64,000 bases of DNA from Pseudomonas putida (GTDB lineage: Bacteria > Pseudomonadota > Gammaproteobacteria > Pseudomonadales > Pseudomonadaceae): the NCBI RefSeq assembly GCF_001636055.1, contig NZ_CP011789.1, positions 248,001 to 312,000 on the forward strand, in the 5' to 3' direction. A model generated the notes under the pieces. The model was not told where the DNA came from. It made no database searches and saw only the letters and a program-made list of their open reading frames with translations. Made by a program: the position numbers and the translations under genes. Positions 53,875 to 62,777 of the stretch are shown piece by piece; the stretch's first letter is position 1; the number at the start of each line of letters is the position of its first letter.

Positions 53875-54972
53875 CTACTTGCCCGACTTGATCTTGGTCC
53901 AGCTACGGGTGATCAAACGCTGGGCGGCCGCTTCAGGAGCAGCGATCGCGTACAGCTGTTTCTTCACATCAGCCGGCGGATAGATGCTCGGGTCGCTGGT
54001 GATGTCCTTGTCGACGAACTGGGTCGCGGCCTTGTTGCCGTTCGGGAAGCGCACGGCGTTGGTGATCTCGGCCATGACTTCCGGTTGCAGCAGGAAGTTC
54101 ATGAACTGGTAGGCGGCATCTTTATGCTCGGCATCTTTCGGGATGGCGACCATGTCGTAGAAGGTACCAGCGCCTTCTTTCGGAATGATGTAGTCCAGCT
54201 TGACCTTGTCGCCGGCTTCGTGGGCGCGGGCCTTGGACTGCTCCAGGTCGCCCGAGTAGCCGACGGCCACGCAGATGTTGCCGTTGGCCAGGTCGCCGAT
54301 GTACTTGGAGGAGTGGAAGTAGGTGATCGAAGGACGGATCTTCAGGAACAGGTCCTCGGCCGCCTTCAGGTCTTCCTTGGTGGTGCTGTCGGTCGGCTTG
54401 CCCAGGTAATGCAGCGCGGCCGGAAGCATTTCGGTCGGCGCATCGAGGAAGCTCACGCCGCAGCTCTTGAGCTTGGCGATGTTCTCCGGCTTGAACACGG
54501 CGTCCCACGAATCGATCTTGTCCACGCCCAGCGCGGCCTTGACCTTGGCCGGGTTGTAGCCGATGCCGATGGAGCCCCACATGTACGGGAAGGCGTACTT
54601 GTTGCCTTTGTCGCTGGCGTCGCCAACGGCCTTGAGCAGGTCTTCGTCGAGGTTCTTCCAGTTCGGCAGCTTGGAGCGGTCGAGCTCCTCGTAAACGCCG
54701 GCCTTGATCTGCTTGGCCAGGAAGTTGTTGGACGGCACGACGATGTCGTAGCCCGACTTGCCTGCCAGCAGCTTGGCTTCCAGGGTTTCGTTGCTGTCGA
54801 AGACGTCGTACTTGACCTTGATGCCGGTCTGCTTCTCGAACTTGGCGATGGTGTCCGGAGCGATGTAGTCCGACCAGTTGTAGACGTTCAGCACCTTGTC
54901 TTCAGCGTGAACAGCAGTGGCCATGGCACCCATCAGGGCGGCGGCCAGCAACGTCTTGCCCATTTTCTTCAT
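53875..54972 (-). CDS. spuD: Putrescine-binding periplasmic protein SpuD (PotF-like)
   Basis: 365 residues. Signal peptide ends [71 protein letters not shown] and the terminal [12 protein letters not shown] align throughout with SpuE. Family precedent gives putrescine preference, but specificity cannot be settled from the sequence alone. Separated from spuC by 169 bp with its own possible promoter. Confidence 0.92.
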   Translation of the reverse strand: MKKMGKTLLAAALMGAMATAVHAEDKVLNVYNWSDYIAPDTIAKFEKQTGIKVKYDVFDSNETLEAKLLAGKSGYDIVVPSNNFLAKQIKAGVYEELDRSKLPNWKNLDEDLLKAVGDASDKGNKYAFPYMWGSIGIGYNPAKVKAALGVDKIDSWDAVFKPENIAKLKSCGVSFLDAPTEMLPAALHYLGKPTDSTTKEDLKAAEDLFLKIRPSITYFHSSKYIGDLANGNICVAVGYSGDLEQSKARAHEAGDKVKLDYIIPKEGAGTFYDMVAIPKDAEHKDAAYQFMNFLLQPEVMAEITNAVRFPNGNKAATQFVDKDITSDPSIYPPADVKKQLYAIAAPEAAAQRLITRSWTKIKSGK

Positions 54973-55141
54973 GCGTTATGCTCCAGAATTTTTTTAGTAG
55001 CCATCTGTTCAGCTGCCAGGTCCCGTGGTGCAAGCGCTGGACGACTGAAACAACCGCTAGTCTGGCAAGTTACAAGGCGCTGTTTCAAGGAAAGCAGGGC
55101 CTTGTAACGACTTAATGTCACATCGCTAGCCTAGCAAACGC

Positions 55142-56503
55142 CTATCGAATCGCTTCCAGGGTCAGATCCAGGCACTTGCGCGCCTTTTCCACCAGTTCGT
55201 CCACTTCTTCGCGGCTTATTACCAGCGGCGGCGCGATGATCATGGTGTCGCCCACTGCGCGCATGATCAGGCCGTTGTCGAAACAGAAGTTGCGGCAAAC
55301 CATGCCCACGCCCTTGCCTTCGTAACGGCTGCGGGTCGCCTTGTCCTTGACCAGCTCGATTGCGCCGAGCAGGCCCAGGCCGCGTACCTCGCCCACCAGC
55401 GGGTGGTCTTGCAGTTCGCGAAGACGTTTTTGCAAGTACGGTGCCACTTCCGTGCGTGCGCGCTCGACGATCTTCTCGTCACGCAGGATGCGCAGGTTTT
55501 CCAACCCCACCGCCGCTGCCACCGGGTGGCCGGAGTAGGTGAAGCCGTGGTTGAAATCGCCACCTTCGCTGAGCACCTTGGCCACCTTGTCACGCACGAT
55601 CACACCGCCCATGGGGATGTAACCGGAGGTCAGGCCCTTGGCGATGGTCATCAGGTCAGGCTTGAGGTCGTAATAATCGGAGCCGAACCACTCGCCGGTA
55701 CGGCCAAAGCCGCAGATCACTTCGTCGGCGACGAACAGGATGTCGTAGCGGGCGAGGATCTCCTTGATCTTCGGCCAGTAAGTCTCGGGTGGAATGATCA
55801 CCCCGCCGGCGCCCTGGATCGGCTCGGCGATGAACGCAGCGACGTTGTCTTCGCCGACCTCCAGAATTTTCTTCTCCAACTGCTCGGCAGCCCACACCCC
55901 GAACTCATCCGGGGTCATGTCGCCGCCCTCGCCGAACCAGTACGGCTGCGGGATGTGCACGATACCCGGGATCGGCAAGCCGCCCTGCTCGTGCATGCCG
56001 CTCATACCGCCAAGGCTGGCGCCAGCGACGGTGGAGCCGTGGTAGCCATTGACCCGGCCGATGAGCGTCTGCTTGTTCGGCTTGCCCTTGAGCGCCCAGT
56101 AGTGGCGAACCATGCGCAGCACGGTGTCGTTGCCCTCGGAGCCGGAGCCGGTGAAGAACACATGGCTCATGCCTTCGGGTGCCACGTCGGTAATGGCCTT
56201 GGCCAGTTCCAGTGCCGGCGGATGCGCGGTCTGGAAGAACAGGTTGTAGTAAGGCAGCTCGCGCATCTGCTTCTCTGCCGCCTGGACCAGTTCTTCGCGA
56301 CCATAGCCGACCGCCACGCACCACAGGCCGGCCATGCCATCGAGGATCTCGTGCCCCTCGCTGTCCCACAAATGCACACCCTGGGCCTTGGTGATGATGC
56401 GCGGCCCCTTCGCCTTCAGTTGCTTATAGTCGCTGAAGGGTGCCAGGTGGTGCTCGCCGCTCAGGTTTTGCCATTCACGGGTTTGCGGGTTGTTGACGCT
56501 CAT
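55142..56503 (-). CDS. spuC: Putrescine/polyamine aminotransferase SpuC (class III, PLP)
   Basis: 453 residues from the ATG at 56503 (GGAGAAG, which falls on the first codons of the alternative start 56515). Class-III fold: FFTGSGSEGNDTVLRMVRHY, LFVADEVICGFGRTGEWF, and the PLP lysine in TIAKGLTSGYIPMGG. Transfers the amino group of putrescine or related polyamines to pyruvate, giving 4-aminobutanal in the aminotransferase route. Between spuB and spuD on the same strand. Confidence 0.93.
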   Translation of the reverse strand: MSVNNPQTREWQNLSGEHHLAPFSDYKQLKAKGPRIITKAQGVHLWDSEGHEILDGMAGLWCVAVGYGREELVQAAEKQMRELPYYNLFFQTAHPPALELAKAITDVAPEGMSHVFFTGSGSEGNDTVLRMVRHYWALKGKPNKQTLIGRVNGYHGSTVAGASLGGMSGMHEQGGLPIPGIVHIPQPYWFGEGGDMTPDEFGVWAAEQLEKKILEVGEDNVAAFIAEPIQGAGGVIIPPETYWPKIKEILARYDILFVADEVICGFGRTGEWFGSDYYDLKPDLMTIAKGLTSGYIPMGGVIVRDKVAKVLSEGGDFNHGFTYSGHPVAAAVGLENLRILRDEKIVERARTEVAPYLQKRLRELQDHPLVGEVRGLGLLGAIELVKDKATRSRYEGKGVGMVCRNFCFDNGLIMRAVGDTMIIAPPLVISREEVDELVEKARKCLDLTLEAIR

Positions 56504-56551
56504 CTGCTTCTCCACTATCCGATGGCCACGTTGCGGCGGCCCCAGGGTTGA

Positions 56552-57910
56552 TCACACGGCAAACAGCAGGAACTCACGCTCCCAGGAACTGATGACGCGC
56601 TTGAAGTTTTCATGCTCTGCGCGCTTGGTGGCGACGTAGCCGGTAATGAACTTCTTGCCCAGGTACTGCACCAGCGACCGGCTGTTCTCCATACGCTCCA
56701 GGGCGTCCTCGATGGTCAGCGGCAGGCGCAGGTTGCGCCGCTCATAGCCACGGCCCTGGACTGGCGCGCTGGCCTCGATGCCCTCGACCATGCCGATGAA
56801 GCCACACAGCAGGCTCGCGGCGATGGCCAGGTAGGGGTTGGCGTCGGCGCCCGGCAGGCGGTTTTCCACGCGGCGGTTCTGCGGGCCGGCATCCGGTACG
56901 CGCAGGCCGACGGTACGGTTCTCTTCGCCCCACTCCACGTTCACGGGTGCCGAGGTGTCCGGCAGGAAGCGACGGAACGAGTTGACGTTCGGTGCGAACA
57001 ACGGCAACGCCTCGGGAATGAGTTTCTGCAGGCCGCCGATGTGATGCAGGAACAGCGTGCTCATGCTGCCGTCTTCATTGGAGAAGATGTTCTTGCCGGT
57101 GGCGATGTCGATCACGCTCTGGTGCAGGTGCATGGCGCTGCCGGGCTCGCCGGTCATGGGCTTGGCCATGAAGGTCGCGGCCACGTTGTGCTTGAGCGCG
57201 GCCTCGCGCATGGTGCGTTTGAACACCAGGATCTGGTCGGCCAAGTGCAGCGCGTCGCCGTGACGGAAGTTGATCTCCATCTGCGCCGTGCCGTCTTCGT
57301 GGATCAAGGTGTCGAGGTCCAGCTGCTGCAGTTCGCACCAGTCATAGACGTCTTCGAACAGCGGGTCGAATTCGTTGGCAGCCTCGATGGAAAACGACTG
57401 GCGTCCGGTTTCTGGACGACCGGAGCGACCCACCGGTGGTTGCAGCGGGAAGTCCGGGTCTTCGCTGCGCTTGGTCAGGTAGAACTCCATTTCTGGCGCG
57501 ACGATCGGCTGCCAGCCCTTGTCGGCATAGAGCTTGAGCACCTTCTTGAGGACGTTGCGCGGCGACAGCTCGACCGGGTTGCCCTTCTTGTCATAGGTGT
57601 CGTGGATCACCTGGGCGGTCGGCTCGATGGCCCAAGGCACCAGGAACACCGCGTCCTGGTCGGGGCGGCAGATCATGTCGATGTCGGCCGGGTCGAGCAG
57701 GTCGTAATAGATGTCGTCGTCGACGTAGTCGCCAGTCACAGTTTGCAACAAAACGCTTTCGGGCAGGCGCATGCCCTTTTCGGCGATGAATTTGTTGGTC
57801 GGCGAGATCTTGCCACGGGTGATGCCGGTCAGGTCGCTGATCAGGCATTCGACTTCGGTGATCTTGTGCTCTTTCAACCAATCGGTGAGCTGGTCGAGGT
57901 TGTTACTCAT
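56552..57910 (-). CDS. spuB: Gamma-glutamylpolyamine synthetase SpuB (glutamine synthetase-like)
   Basis: 452 residues of the GlnA fold, starting MSNNLDQLTDWLKEHKITEVECLISDLTGITRGK. The nucleotide/metal sites APEMEFYLTK and HLHQSVIDIATGKN and the C-terminal AGADANPYLAIAASLLCG are present. Ligates glutamate to polyamines in an ATP-dependent step. First gene before spuC (48 bp gap). Confidence 0.92.
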   Translation of the reverse strand: MSNNLDQLTDWLKEHKITEVECLISDLTGITRGKISPTNKFIAEKGMRLPESVLLQTVTGDYVDDDIYYDLLDPADIDMICRPDQDAVFLVPWAIEPTAQVIHDTYDKKGNPVELSPRNVLKKVLKLYADKGWQPIVAPEMEFYLTKRSEDPDFPLQPPVGRSGRPETGRQSFSIEAANEFDPLFEDVYDWCELQQLDLDTLIHEDGTAQMEINFRHGDALHLADQILVFKRTMREAALKHNVAATFMAKPMTGEPGSAMHLHQSVIDIATGKNIFSNEDGSMSTLFLHHIGGLQKLIPEALPLFAPNVNSFRRFLPDTSAPVNVEWGEENRTVGLRVPDAGPQNRRVENRLPGADANPYLAIAASLLCGFIGMVEGIEASAPVQGRGYERRNLRLPLTIEDALERMENSRSLVQYLGKKFITGYVATKRAEHENFKRVISSWEREFLLFAV

Positions 57911-58578
57911 AAATACCTCAGGAGGTCATTTGACCCAGCCCCAGCGGGGCGGGCGCTACTGACGCCTGGCGTCGGTCAATGTCGGCGCATTCGGCGCGGC
58001 AGGGCCTGGCAAGGCCCATGCCTTGATTCTGGATGGTGTACGTTGCCAAAGCAAAAACCCATGCGCAGGACGGCAGCCGTTCCACGCGCAAAACGCGTGT
58101 CGATCTCGAAAGCAAAGGGCAGGAAGGAAGAAAAGCGTGCAGTAAACTGCTACGGGGCGAGGGCTGACTGTGCCGGTCGTCAATTATTGCGGCCAGTCTG
58201 CTCCTGGGATGGGCCAGGCGCGCGAGGGCCTTTCGGCAAGCGGTGAAAATACCTGACTGCACAGCGCAGGCGGCGCTTTCAGGTCGCGACTGGCGGACCA
58301 TGTGACCCTCGTATTATTACTGTTATGGGTTGCGACCGAGCTTAGCCTCGTTCATTTTTTTTCACAACACCTCCGTAAAAAATAAAATACGCCACCATCG
58401 CCGTAGCCCTTTCCTACAGATTTAGCGGATAATGGCATGCCCTTATATGCAGCAAATCCGCCGTTGATGTGCCATTTCAGGGCATCAGGAGGTTGGCTTG
58501 ACATCAGTTTGTCTTTTCGATTGACTGGGTCTGCAAGCCCCCCTTGATTGATATTTTTAACAACAAAGGTGTTGCATC
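57911..58578. other. Intergenic region between divergent spuB and spuI
   Basis: 668 bp without a convincing gene. It contains an AT-rich patch (58340-58400) with a run of eight T residues, and TTGACA at 58498-58503 followed 17 bp later by TTGACT, a weak sigma-70 promoter for spuI. No convincing -24/-12 sigma-54 match. It likely carries divergent promoters and regulator sites. Confidence 0.6.
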
Positions 58579-59955
58579 ATGTCGGTACCCCCGCGTGCCG
58601 TTCAGCTTAACGAAGCGAACGCGTTCCTTAAGGAACATCCTGAGGTTCTCTACGTTGACCTTCTGATTGCAGATATGAATGGTGTGGTTCGTGGCAAGCG
58701 TATCGAACGCACGAGCCTTCACAAGGTTTACGAGAAAGGCATCAACCTGCCCGCCTCCCTCTTCGCCCTGGATATCAACGGTTCGACCGTCGAAAGCACG
58801 GGCCTTGGCCTGGACATCGGCGACGCCGACCGCATCTGCTACCCGATCCCTGGCACCCTCTCCAACGAACCTTGGCAGAAGCGCCCGACCGCGCAGCTGC
58901 TGATGACCATGCACGAAATCGAAGGCGAGCCGTTCTTCGCCGACCCGCGTGAAGTGTTGCGCCAGGTGGTGAGCAAGTTCACCGACATGGGCCTGACCAT
59001 TTGCGCCGCATTCGAGCTGGAGTTCTACCTCATCGACCAGGAGAACGTGAACGGCCGTCCGCAGCCGCCGCGCTCGCCGATCTCGGGCAAGCGTCCACAG
59101 TCGACCCAGGTCTACCTGATCGACGACCTGGACGAGTATGCCGACTGCCTGCAGGACATCCTCGAAGGCGCGAAGGAGCAGGGCATCCCGGCCGACGCGA
59201 TCGTCAAGGAAAGCGCCCCGGCGCAGTTCGAGGTCAACCTGCACCACGTGCCTGATCCGCTGAAAGCCTGTGACTACGCAGTGCTGCTCAAGCGCCTGAT
59301 CAAGAACATCGCCTACGACCATGAAATGGACACCACCTTCATGGCCAAGCCCTACCCGGGCCAGGCTGGCAATGGCCTGCATGTACACATCTCCGTGCTG
59401 GACAAAGATGGCAACAACATCTTCACCAGCGAGGATCCCGAGCAGAACGCCGCGCTTCGTCACGCTGTCGGCGGTGTGCTCGAGACCCTGCCCGCATCGA
59501 TGGCGTTCCTCTGCCCGAACGTCAACTCGTACCGCCGTTTCGGCGCGCAGTTCTACGTACCGAACGCGCCGAGCTGGGGCCTGGACAACCGCACCGTGGC
59601 CCTGCGCGTGCCAACCGGCTCGCCGGACGCCGTGCGCATCGAGCACCGCGTGGCCGGTGCCGACGCCAACCCGTACCTGATGATGGCGGCGGTCCTGGCT
59701 GGTGTGCACCACGGCCTGACCAACAAGATCGAGCCGGGTGAGCCGATCGAAGGCAATTCCTACGAGCAGCTGGAACAGAGCCTGCCGAACAACCTGCGCG
59801 ATGCCCTGCGCGAGCTGGACGACAGCGAGATCTTGAACAAGTACATCGATCCGAAGTACATCGACATTTTCGTCGCGTGCAAGGAGAGCGAGCTGGAGGA
59901 GTTCGAACACTCGATCTCCGACCTCGAGTACAACTGGTATCTGCATACCGTGTAA
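58579..59955 (+). CDS. spuI: Gamma-glutamylputrescine synthetase SpuI (glutamine synthetase-like)
   Basis: 458 residues of the GlnA fold. LLIADMNGVVRGKRIERTSLHKVYEKGINLPASLFALDI near the N-terminus is typical of SpuI. Active-site elements FELEFYLIDQ and GLHVHISVLDKDGNN, and AGADANPYLMMAAVLAGV near the end. Ligates glutamate to putrescine, opening gamma-glutamyl polyamine catabolism. Transcribed alone and divergent from spuB, ending in a strong terminator. Confidence 0.94.
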   Translation: MSVPPRAVQLNEANAFLKEHPEVLYVDLLIADMNGVVRGKRIERTSLHKVYEKGINLPASLFALDINGSTVESTGLGLDIGDADRICYPIPGTLSNEPWQKRPTAQLLMTMHEIEGEPFFADPREVLRQVVSKFTDMGLTICAAFELEFYLIDQENVNGRPQPPRSPISGKRPQSTQVYLIDDLDEYADCLQDILEGAKEQGIPADAIVKESAPAQFEVNLHHVPDPLKACDYAVLLKRLIKNIAYDHEMDTTFMAKPYPGQAGNGLHVHISVLDKDGNNIFTSEDPEQNAALRHAVGGVLETLPASMAFLCPNVNSYRRFGAQFYVPNAPSWGLDNRTVALRVPTGSPDAVRIEHRVAGADANPYLMMAAVLAGVHHGLTNKIEPGEPIEGNSYEQLEQSLPNNLRDALRELDDSEILNKYIDPKYIDIFVACKESELEEFEHSISDLEYNWYLHTV

Positions 59956-59958
59956 ACG

Positions 59959-59987
59959 AAAACGCCGCCCTCAAGGGCGGCGTTTTT
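59959..59987 (+). terminator. Intrinsic terminator of spuI
   Basis: AAAACGCCGCCC / GGGCGGCGTTTT with a TCAA loop, ending in five T residues, 4 bp after the stop. Confidence 0.94.
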
Positions 59988-60009
59988 CATTGAGGTTCGC
60001 GGTGTCTGC

Positions 60010-60098
60010 TTCGCGGGTAAACCCGCTCCCACAGGCATCCGCTGGTCTCACAGTCGGAGGGGTGCCTGTGGAAGCGGGCTTGTCCCGCGATAGGGCCG
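60010..60098. repeat. Inverted REP pair
   Basis: TTCGCGGGTAAACCCGCTCC with CACAGGCA faces TGCCTGTGGAAGCGGGCTTG with TCCCGCGATAGGGCC, between convergent spuI and argA. Confidence 0.9.
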
Positions 60099-60106
60099 GT
60101 ACTGAC

Positions 60107-61405
60107 CTACAACGATTTCTCGAAAATCTTCGAATTGCGCTGGTAGTTGTACAGCGAAGCCCGCGCCGCCGGCAGCCGTTCCACGCCACTGGGCTGGAAT
60201 CCGCGCTCGCGGAACCAGTGCGCCGTACGCGTCGTCAGCACGAACAGGGTATTGAGGCCCAACTGCCGTGCACGGGTCTCGATACGCTCGAGCAGGTCAT
60301 CACCCCGGCCCCCATGCCGGTATTCCGGATTCACCGCCAGGCACGCCAGCTCGCCCGCCTCGGACTCGGCAATCGGATACAACGCCGCACAGGCGATGAT
60401 CATGCCGTCACGCTCCACCACACTGAACTGCTCGATTTCCCGCTCCAGCACCTCGCGCGAACGGCGCACGAGAATGCCCTGCTCTTCCAGTGGGCTGATC
60501 AGCTCGAGCAGGCCGCCGACATCCTCGATGGTCGCCTCGCGGACGATCTCGAACTGCTCCTGGGCTACCAGCGTGCCACCGCCGTCGCGGGTGAACAGCT
60601 CGGTGAGCAGCGCACCATCCTCGGCGTAGCTGACGATATGGCTGCGCGCTACCCCACCCTTGCAGGCCTCGGCGGCGGCATCGAGCAGCTCGCCCTGATA
60701 GTCGCTGCCCAGGCGTTGCAGGTGCGCCGGAACCTGCTGCGGCCGCAGCTCACGCACCAGCTTGCCTTTGTCGTCCAGCAGGCCCGGCTCGGCGCCGAAC
60801 AACAGCAATTTGTCAGCGCCCAGTTCGATGGCGGCACGGGTGGCGACGTCTTCGCAGGCCAGGTTGAAGATCTCGCCGGTCGGCGAATAGCCCAGAGGCG
60901 ACAACAGCACGATGGAGCGCTCGTCGAGCAGGCGGCTGATGCCCTTGCGATCGATGCGTCGTACCTCGCCGGTGTGGTGGTAGTCGACCCCCTCCAGCAC
61001 GCCGATCGGCCGTGCAGTCACCAGGTTGCCGCAGGCCACACGCAGGCGCGAGCCCTGCATGGGCGATGCGGCGATATCCATCGACAGGCGCGCTTCGATG
61101 GCCAGGCGCAGGGCGCCGACGGCGTCGATCACGCACTCCAGGGTCGCGGCGTCGGTGATGCGCAGGCCGTGATGGTAATGCGGGGTCAGGCCGCGGGCAG
61201 CCAGCCGGCTTTCGATCTGCGGGCGCGAGCCGTGGACCAGTACCAGACGCACGCCCAGGCTGTGCAGCAGCACCAGGTCGTGGACGATATTGCCGAAGTT
61301 GGGGTGATCGACACCATCGCCGGGGAGCATGACCACGAAGGTGCAGTCGCGATGGGCATTGATGTACGGGGAGGCATGACGCAGCCAGTTGACGTATTCG
61401 GGCAT
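60107..61405 (-). CDS. argA: Amino-acid N-acetyltransferase (N-acetylglutamate synthase)
   Basis: 432 residues from the ATG at 61405 (MPEYVNWLRHASPYI; the frame to 61450 adds 15). N-terminal amino-acid-kinase-like domain (FVVMLPGDGVDH, VLVHGSRPQIESRL) that binds the arginine inhibitor, and a C-terminal GNAT domain (ACLAVNPEYRHGGRGDDLLERI) that makes N-acetylglutamate from glutamate. Same strand and order as argE. Confidence 0.96.
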   Translation of the reverse strand: MPEYVNWLRHASPYINAHRDCTFVVMLPGDGVDHPNFGNIVHDLVLLHSLGVRLVLVHGSRPQIESRLAARGLTPHYHHGLRITDAATLECVIDAVGALRLAIEARLSMDIAASPMQGSRLRVACGNLVTARPIGVLEGVDYHHTGEVRRIDRKGISRLLDERSIVLLSPLGYSPTGEIFNLACEDVATRAAIELGADKLLLFGAEPGLLDDKGKLVRELRPQQVPAHLQRLGSDYQGELLDAAAEACKGGVARSHIVSYAEDGALLTELFTRDGGGTLVAQEQFEIVREATIEDVGGLLELISPLEEQGILVRRSREVLEREIEQFSVVERDGMIIACAALYPIAESEAGELACLAVNPEYRHGGRGDDLLERIETRARQLGLNTLFVLTTRTAHWFRERGFQPSGVERLPAARASLYNYQRNSKIFEKSL

Positions 61406-61530
61406 GACAGGGCCTGTGGATAAGTGAACGAGACGGGTGAAGGCGCACAACGTTCGAAAGTCATCGTCGGAACAGGCTTGCGGTCACGCGCGGTCTCCTC
61501 TAGGCAGGAACGAATCAGGTCAGTGGACGT

Positions 61531-62673
61531 TTAGCTCAGGCAATAGTGCCGGACAAGATCACGCAATAGACGCACGGTAGGCTCGATTCGTGACATTTCA
61601 AGGTACTCGCCCGGCTGATGGGCGCAAGCGATGTCGCCGGGGCCGAGCACGATGGTCTGGCAACCCAGCTGTTGAAGATAAGGCGCTTCGGTGCCAAAGG
61701 CCACCGCTTCGGCACGATGGCCGGTCAGACGTTCGGCCAATTGCACCAGCTCGGCGTCGGCGTCCTGCTCGAACGGTGGCACCTCGGGGAACAGCGGCGC
61801 ATAGTCGATGCGCACTTCATGGCGCTCGGCCACAGGTTTGAGCTTGGCCCGGATAGCCGCACGCAGTTGCTCCACGTCCATCCCTGGCAACGGGCGCAGG
61901 TCGAACTCCAGGGCGCACTGGCCACAGATGCGATTGGGGTTGTCGCCGCCGTGGATGCAGCCGAAGTTCATCGTCGGCGTGGGCACGGTGAATTGCGGAT
62001 TGCGGTAGGTCTGCTGCCACTGCTGGCGCAGGCCCATGAGTTCGCCCATCACCGCGTGCATGGCCTCCAGGGCACTGTGGCCCAGGCTTGGATCCGACGA
62101 ATGGCCGCTGCGCCCGAGAATATCGATGCGGTCCATGAGGATGCCCTTGTGCATGCGGATCGGCTTCAGCCCAGTGGGTTCGCCGATCACCGCCGCCCGG
62201 CCCAGCGGCTGTCCCGCTTCGGCCAGGGCGCGAGCGCCCGACATCGAGCTTTCTTCATCGCAGGTGGCGAGGATCAGCAGCGGTTGCTTGAAGTCGTGCT
62301 CCAGCAGCGGGATCACCGCCTCGATCACCAAGGCGAAGAAGCCCTTCATGTCGCAACTGCCCAGCCCTACCCAGCGGCCATCCACTTCGGTGAGCTTCAA
62401 CGGGTCGCTGCTCCACAACTGTGGATCGAACGGCACCGTATCGCTGTGGCCGGCCAGCACCAGGCCGCCCGGGCCGGTACCGCGGCTGGCGAGCAGGTTG
62501 AACTTGCCTGGAGTGACCTCCTGGACCTCGCAACGGAAACCCAGATCGCCCAACCAGTTGGCGAGCAGGTCGATGACCTGGCGGTTGGACTGGTCCAGTG
62601 CGGCCTGGGTGCAGCTGACCGAGGGGGCGGCGATCAGGGCGACGAACTGGTCTTTGAGCGATGGCAACGGCAT
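61531..62673 (-). CDS. argE: Acetylornithine deacetylase
   Basis: 380-residue M20 metallopeptidase. Zinc ligands in LAGHSDTVPFD and GLGSCDMKG, catalytic Glu in ATCDEESSMSG, a dimerisation lid, and a C-terminal His in IACAHQPGEYLEMS. Releases acetate from N-acetylornithine to give ornithine. Encoded upstream of argA, 125 bp apart, so a separate transcript is possible. Confidence 0.93.
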   Translation of the reverse strand: MPLPSLKDQFVALIAAPSVSCTQAALDQSNRQVIDLLANWLGDLGFRCEVQEVTPGKFNLLASRGTGPGGLVLAGHSDTVPFDPQLWSSDPLKLTEVDGRWVGLGSCDMKGFFALVIEAVIPLLEHDFKQPLLILATCDEESSMSGARALAEAGQPLGRAAVIGEPTGLKPIRMHKGILMDRIDILGRSGHSSDPSLGHSALEAMHAVMGELMGLRQQWQQTYRNPQFTVPTPTMNFGCIHGGDNPNRICGQCALEFDLRPLPGMDVEQLRAAIRAKLKPVAERHEVRIDYAPLFPEVPPFEQDADAELVQLAERLTGHRAEAVAFGTEAPYLQQLGCQTIVLGPGDIACAHQPGEYLEMSRIEPTVRLLRDLVRHYCLS

Positions 62674-62777
62674 GCACGGACTCCTCGTAAAGCATGGCGG
62701 TCATCATAGCAATGCCGTCCCTTGGCAGGGCAACTCCTGTAGACTCTCCGGCAACCACGCCTTCCTTCGAGCCAGCG

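Noticed and set aside
58420..58445. Possible sigma-54 promoter upstream of spuI (TGGCATGCCC...)
   Set aside because: The GG and GC elements are not at the required 10-bp separation, so it does not fit -24/-12 spacing.
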